Source: Streptomyces candidus
GTDB lineage: Bacteria > Actinomycetota > Actinomycetes > Streptomycetales > Streptomycetaceae
Assembly: GCF_014207445.1 (NCBI RefSeq)
Contig: NZ_JACHEM010000007.1
Location: 186,001 to 250,000, forward strand
Length of the DNA stretch: 64,000 bases
Direction: 5' to 3'
Shown here: in pieces, positions 60,808 through 64,000 of the stretch
Layout of the letters: each line of letters begins with the position of its first letter
Position numbering within the stretch: position 1 is the first letter of the stretch
Made by a program: the position numbers and the translations under genes
The notes under the pieces: model-generated
Told to the model about the DNA's origin: nothing
Seen by the model: the letters and a program-made list of their open reading frames with translations, nothing else
The model's database searches: none

Positions 60808-61977
60808 ATGAACGCCGAACAGCCCCCAGCCGTCGCCGCCCCCGACCTGTACGACCGGTCCGGCAAGCGCTACTCCCTCGACGATCCCCGCTGGCGGGGC
60901 GAGGACGGCGGCCCCCTGTCCGTCGGTGCAACGCCGGGCCTGCGTCCCGAGCAGATCGACACTGCGGAAAGGTCCCTGTGGCGCTACCACGCGGTGCTGC
61001 CCGTCCCGACCGCCCGCCGGGTGAGCCTGGGCGAAGGGTGTACACCGATGATTCCGGTCGACTGGGCCGGCCGACGCGTCCACTTCAAGCTGGAGTGGTT
61101 CAACCCGACCTCCAGCTTCAAGGACCGGGGCGTATCGGTGATGATGTCCCACCTCGCGGCGCACGGCGTCGAGCGCGTCCTGGAGGACAGTTCGGGCAAC
61201 GGCGGCTCCGCGGTGGCCGCCTACGCCGCAGCGGCCGGTGTCCGCGCCAAGATCATCGTTCCGGCCGCCACCTCTGCGGCCAAGATCCTTCAGACCCGCG
61301 CCCACGGAGCCGAGATCGAGGTCGTGAGCGGTACCCGCGAGGAAGTCTCGGACGAGGCGATCCGGCAGTCGGCGCACATCCCTTACGCCAGTCACAACTG
61401 GCACCCCATGTTCATCCAGGGCACCAAGACCGTCGCCTACGAGATGTGGGAGTCCCTCGGCTTCACCGCGCCGGACAACGTAGTCCTCGTCGCCGGGGCC
61501 GGCAGCAACGTCATCGGCTGCGACCTCGCGTTCGGCGAACTGCTCGACGCCGGACAGATCGACAGGCGTCCGCGCCTGTTCGTCGGACAGCCCGAGCACT
61601 GGGCGACCATCGCCGACACGTTGAACGGCATCGACCCGGCCGCCCGCGGCGAGCGGAAGCCGACGATCGCGGAGGGCGCTTCCATCTCACACCCGGTCCG
61701 ACTGCCCGAGGCGGTGGAGGCCATCCGCCGCTCCGGCGGCGCCGCCTGTGCCGTCCCCGAGTCGGGGATCTACGCCGCGGTCCGCGCCCTGAGCGCGCGC
61801 GGACTGTACGCGGAGCCGACCAGCAGCGTCGCCGCGGCGGCCCTCGACCACTTCCTCGCGACCGGAGAGATCGCTCCGGACGAGACGACCGTGGTCGTGC
61901 TCACCGGCGCGGGGCTGAAGTCCGCCGAGAAGATGGCCGCGGTGTTCGCCGGGCAGGGGGACGCCGCTCAGGGATAG
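60808..61977 (+). CDS. Threonine synthase-like PLP enzyme (fold type II)
   Basis: A 389-residue PLP enzyme. The Schiff-base lysine is in TSSFKDRG (Lys105) and the phosphate-binding loop is SSGNGGSA (128-135). LGEGCTPM and the C-terminal VLTGAGLKSAEKM fit the threonine synthase/cysteate synthase group. It would act on O-phosphohomoserine or another beta/gamma-leaving-group amino acid. Absence of other threonine genes suggests a secondary role. It overlaps the convergent downstream gene by 10 bases. Confidence 0.86.
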   Translation: MNAEQPPAVAAPDLYDRSGKRYSLDDPRWRGEDGGPLSVGATPGLRPEQIDTAERSLWRYHAVLPVPTARRVSLGEGCTPMIPVDWAGRRVHFKLEWFNPTSSFKDRGVSVMMSHLAAHGVERVLEDSSGNGGSAVAAYAAAAGVRAKIIVPAATSAAKILQTRAHGAEIEVVSGTREEVSDEAIRQSAHIPYASHNWHPMFIQGTKTVAYEMWESLGFTAPDNVVLVAGAGSNVIGCDLAFGELLDAGQIDRRPRLFVGQPEHWATIADTLNGIDPAARGERKPTIAEGASISHPVRLPEAVEAIRRSGGAACAVPESGIYAAVRALSARGLYAEPTSSVAAAALDHFLATGEIAPDETTVVVLTGAGLKSAEKMAAVFAGQGDAAQG

Positions 61978-63968
61978 AGCAGCACAGGGCGAGTCCGGTA
62001 CACGTGTGTCCTTCGGGGGTGGCCGTAGCCGAGCCGCGCTTCCCGCAACGCAACGAGGGTCCATGACGTGGCGTCACCGAAACCGGCGGCCGGCCGCTCC
62101 CTGAGCCCGACGCTGACGTCAAGGGTGGTGCTGACGCCCCGGGTACGCGCCGTGATCCGTCCGGCGCCGCTGCCCGTCAGCGACTTCACGGTGAAGGAGC
62201 CCTGCCCGTCGTCGGTGACGGAGAAGAGCGAGCGGTCGTACTCCAGCGATACGTCCTGCGGTTCGACCGGCGCGCTTGCGGAGTGGGCGTCGAGTCCGAC
62301 GATGCCGAAGGTGCCGGAGGCCATGGCGTTCGCGAGTACCACGCGCCGGGTGGTGGCTTGGATGCCGACGAGCGGGTGGAGCACCGTGAGGTGCGTACCG
62401 CCACCGACGGACCCGCGCTCGGCCCGAACCTCCGTGGTGCCCGTAGAGCGTGCGGTGAAGACGCCGTGGCTGTCGACCCGGCCCACCGTGGGACGCACGG
62501 TCCGCCAGTGCGGAGCGCCGTTGGCGGGGCCGTAGGTCTCGTCGTGTCCGGCGGCCGTCAGCCGACGGGACAGCCCGGGGAAGACCCGCTCGGGGCGGCC
62601 GCCCCTGAGGGGGCCGACGGCCGGGGCGGTGTCGGCGCGCATACGGGGTTCGACCCAGAAACCCTTGAGGCGCCCGCTGCCGTCCGGCGCGGTGAGGGCG
62701 ATGCCGTTGGGGACGGCGCGTTCCCGCCCGTCGGAGGGGCTGTTCTCCACCCGTAGTCTGTCGCTGCCCGGCGCGAGGGCCACCAGCGTGGAGGAGCCTC
62801 CGCCGTCCAGGTTGAGCGCGTTGTACGCGCCGGCCTCTTTCATCAGCAGGCCCAGCTTGGTCAGGGTGGCGCCGGCACTGGCGGCCTGCCTGCCGTCGAC
62901 GGTCATGAGCTGCATCATGGAGCCGTCGCGGGAGAACCCGACCGCGGTTCGGGGCGCGGCGGTGTTGTTGCCCCTGCCCTCATGGACCTGTGCCTCCCCG
63001 TCCACGACCAGTAGTTCACGTCCGCCGACGGCGGTGCGCGGCAACGTTCCGGAGTCGGTACGCGTCCGGTACTCCAGGGTGACCGGGTCACCGGGGCGCA
63101 GCGCGGCGAGCTCCGCAGCGCCCGCTTCCCTGCCCACCAGGACTGTGGTGCCGTCGGCGATCGCCCCGCTGCCGGGACGCTCCGTCACGGAGACGACCCG
63201 TCCCCCTCGTACGGCGGCCTCGGCGACCGGGGTCGCGCGGTCCACGGTGAGTGCCCTGTCGGCCGTCCCCCAACCCGCCGTGTACGCGCCGATGCCACCG
63301 GGGGGCACATTGGCCGCGTTGTACGCGTCCAGCGCGCGGGGTCCGCCGGGGAGGGTCACGCTCCCCTCGAAGAACAGCCGCAGGAGGCGTCCCGCGGTCC
63401 CGGGACCGATACCGACGGCCTGATTGGCGCCCGCCGCCGGGGAGTTGACCAACTGGCCTTCCTTGATACCGGGGCCCTGGGGAGCCCCGGTCTCGCGGAT
63501 GTCGAAGAAGTCGGCGTTGACGGCGGCGACGGTACGGCGACCGGGCCCGGGGTCGTGCCGGGAGGCCAGGTCGGAGACCTTGCGGCGCTCCGAGACCCTG
63601 CCCGAAGAGAGGTGGTCGGCCCGCGCGGCACCGGCGCCGAGGTCGACGGAGAGCATGTCCAGGCGCAGTCGCTTGCCCGATTCGAGCCGGTCGTACGAGG
63701 TCAACCGGACACCGGGGGCCACCGGCCGGGAGGCACGCGCCGTCTCGACGCCGTCGGCCGCGGCGAGGAGTCGCCCCTGTACGGCGGTTCCCCGCCCCAG
63801 GGGGCCCGCGTTCCCGGGTGGCGGCGCGACCGGCCGCAGCGTCCCGACGACGGTGCCGGGCCCGGGGCCAGGGGAGGAAGCGGCGGGGGACGGGGGAACC
63901 GCGCCCATGGTGAGAACGGCGACGGCCGCGAACACCACGTGGCCGCGCCCAGCGACACCAGGGCCCAC
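61968..63968 (-). CDS. Secreted phosphodiester glycosidase family protein
   Basis: A 666-residue exported protein. The signal peptide is at residues 1-32 (FAAVAVLTMGAVPPSPAAS). The central domain has AAVNADFFD, TAVGFSRDGSMMQLMTVDG and the NLDGGGSSTLVA motif, the signature of the NAGPA-type phosphodiester glycosidase family (uncovering enzyme-like). The C-terminal 220 residues form Ig-like beta domains. The start is the GTG at 63968 with AGGAG 5 bases upstream, so the gene is complete inside the window; a TTG 30 bases earlier is less likely. It probably acts on cell-surface or extracellular glycan phosphodiesters. Confidence 0.85.
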   Translation of the reverse strand: MGPGVAGRGHVVFAAVAVLTMGAVPPSPAASSPGPGPGTVVGTLRPVAPPPGNAGPLGRGTAVQGRLLAAADGVETARASRPVAPGVRLTSYDRLESGKRLRLDMLSVDLGAGAARADHLSSGRVSERRKVSDLASRHDPGPGRRTVAAVNADFFDIRETGAPQGPGIKEGQLVNSPAAGANQAVGIGPGTAGRLLRLFFEGSVTLPGGPRALDAYNAANVPPGGIGAYTAGWGTADRALTVDRATPVAEAAVRGGRVVSVTERPGSGAIADGTTVLVGREAGAAELAALRPGDPVTLEYRTRTDSGTLPRTAVGGRELLVVDGEAQVHEGRGNNTAAPRTAVGFSRDGSMMQLMTVDGRQAASAGATLTKLGLLMKEAGAYNALNLDGGGSSTLVALAPGSDRLRVENSPSDGRERAVPNGIALTAPDGSGRLKGFWVEPRMRADTAPAVGPLRGGRPERVFPGLSRRLTAAGHDETYGPANGAPHWRTVRPTVGRVDSHGVFTARSTGTTEVRAERGSVGGGTHLTVLHPLVGIQATTRRVVLANAMASGTFGIVGLDAHSASAPVEPQDVSLEYDRSLFSVTDDGQGSFTVKSLTGSGAGRITARTRGVSTTLDVSVGLRERPAAGFGDATSWTLVALREARLGYGHPRRTHVYRTRPVLLYP

Positions 63969-64000
63969 AATTTCTCCTGAGAGTCGACGAGAACGCAACG

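Noticed and set aside
63969..63998. TTG start 30 bases upstream for the phosphodiester glycosidase gene
   Set aside because: The GTG at 63968 has AGGAG at 5 bases and gives a normal signal peptide; the longer start would place that site inside the coding region.

Overview
The window is a high-GC actinobacterial chromosome segment, almost certainly from a Streptomyces or a close relative. The evidence is strong GC bias at third codon positions, frequent GTG/TTG starts, a 511-residue HrdB-type principal sigma factor, a conservon (cvnA-D) operon, a WhiB-like protein, Tat-dependent secreted enzymes and terminators without long U tracts. No rRNA, CRISPR array, insertion sequence, prophage or plasmid origin was found. 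The only RNA gene seen is tRNA-Pro(GGG). The first gene is cut by the left edge; the last gene appears complete.

Layout. 1-3.0 kb: end of a GlpA-like FAD/[2Fe-2S] dehydrogenase, an LLM-class flavin oxidoreductase and an atypical phosphotransferase. 3.6-9.6 kb: a class I terpene synthase facing a conservon whose last gene is a CYP157-like P450 lacking the K-helix ExxR motif; a bidirectional terminator lies between them. 9.6-17.1 kb: about 1 kb without a gene, a DUF350 membrane protein, hrdB, the divergent lutABC lactate-oxidation operon, a DUF309 protein and tRNA-Pro. 17.2-29.7 kb: MscS channel, GNAT acetyltransferase, ArsR-type regulator with MFS exporter, Tat-exported purple-acid-phosphatase-like enzyme, HemK-like methyltransferase, serine hydrolase, ATP-grasp protein, and a molybdate operon (MerR/TOBE regulator, ModA, fused ModB-ModC).

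30.0-36.6 kb: a compact six-gene operon (CqsA-like alpha-oxoamine synthase, ACP, ketosynthase, dead ketosynthase of chain-length-factor type, ketoreductase, CrtI-like oxidoreductase). It looks like a type II PKS/fatty-acid-like line whose acyl chain is released by a PLP enzyme as an alpha-amino ketone. 36.7-44.8 kb: STAS, CBS, HAD, WhiB, a DUF4232 lipoprotein, a long GAPDH, a short UvrA paralogue and a DinB-fold protein.

45.0-56.1 kb is the most unusual part. A five-gene minus-strand operon encodes a SWIM-like protein, an unrecognised protein, a VWA protein, a MoxR AAA+ ATPase and a 951-residue DUF5682 protein whose N-terminal motifs resemble TraB/TIKI-type hydrolases. Close by, beyond a D,D-carboxypeptidase, is an RNA-repair pair (T4 Rnl1-like RNA ligase and Pnkp-like kinase/phosphatase). 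56.2-64 kb: class A beta-lactamase, a P1B-type metal ATPase divergent from its SmtB/CzrA-type sensor with a clear operator, a small membrane protein, a threonine-synthase-like PLP enzyme and a secreted phosphodiester-glycosidase-like protein.

Gene starts were chosen by ribosome-binding site, overlap with the upstream gene and family N-terminus, so they often differ from the longest open frame. Family names come from motif recognition by eye; no database search was run.
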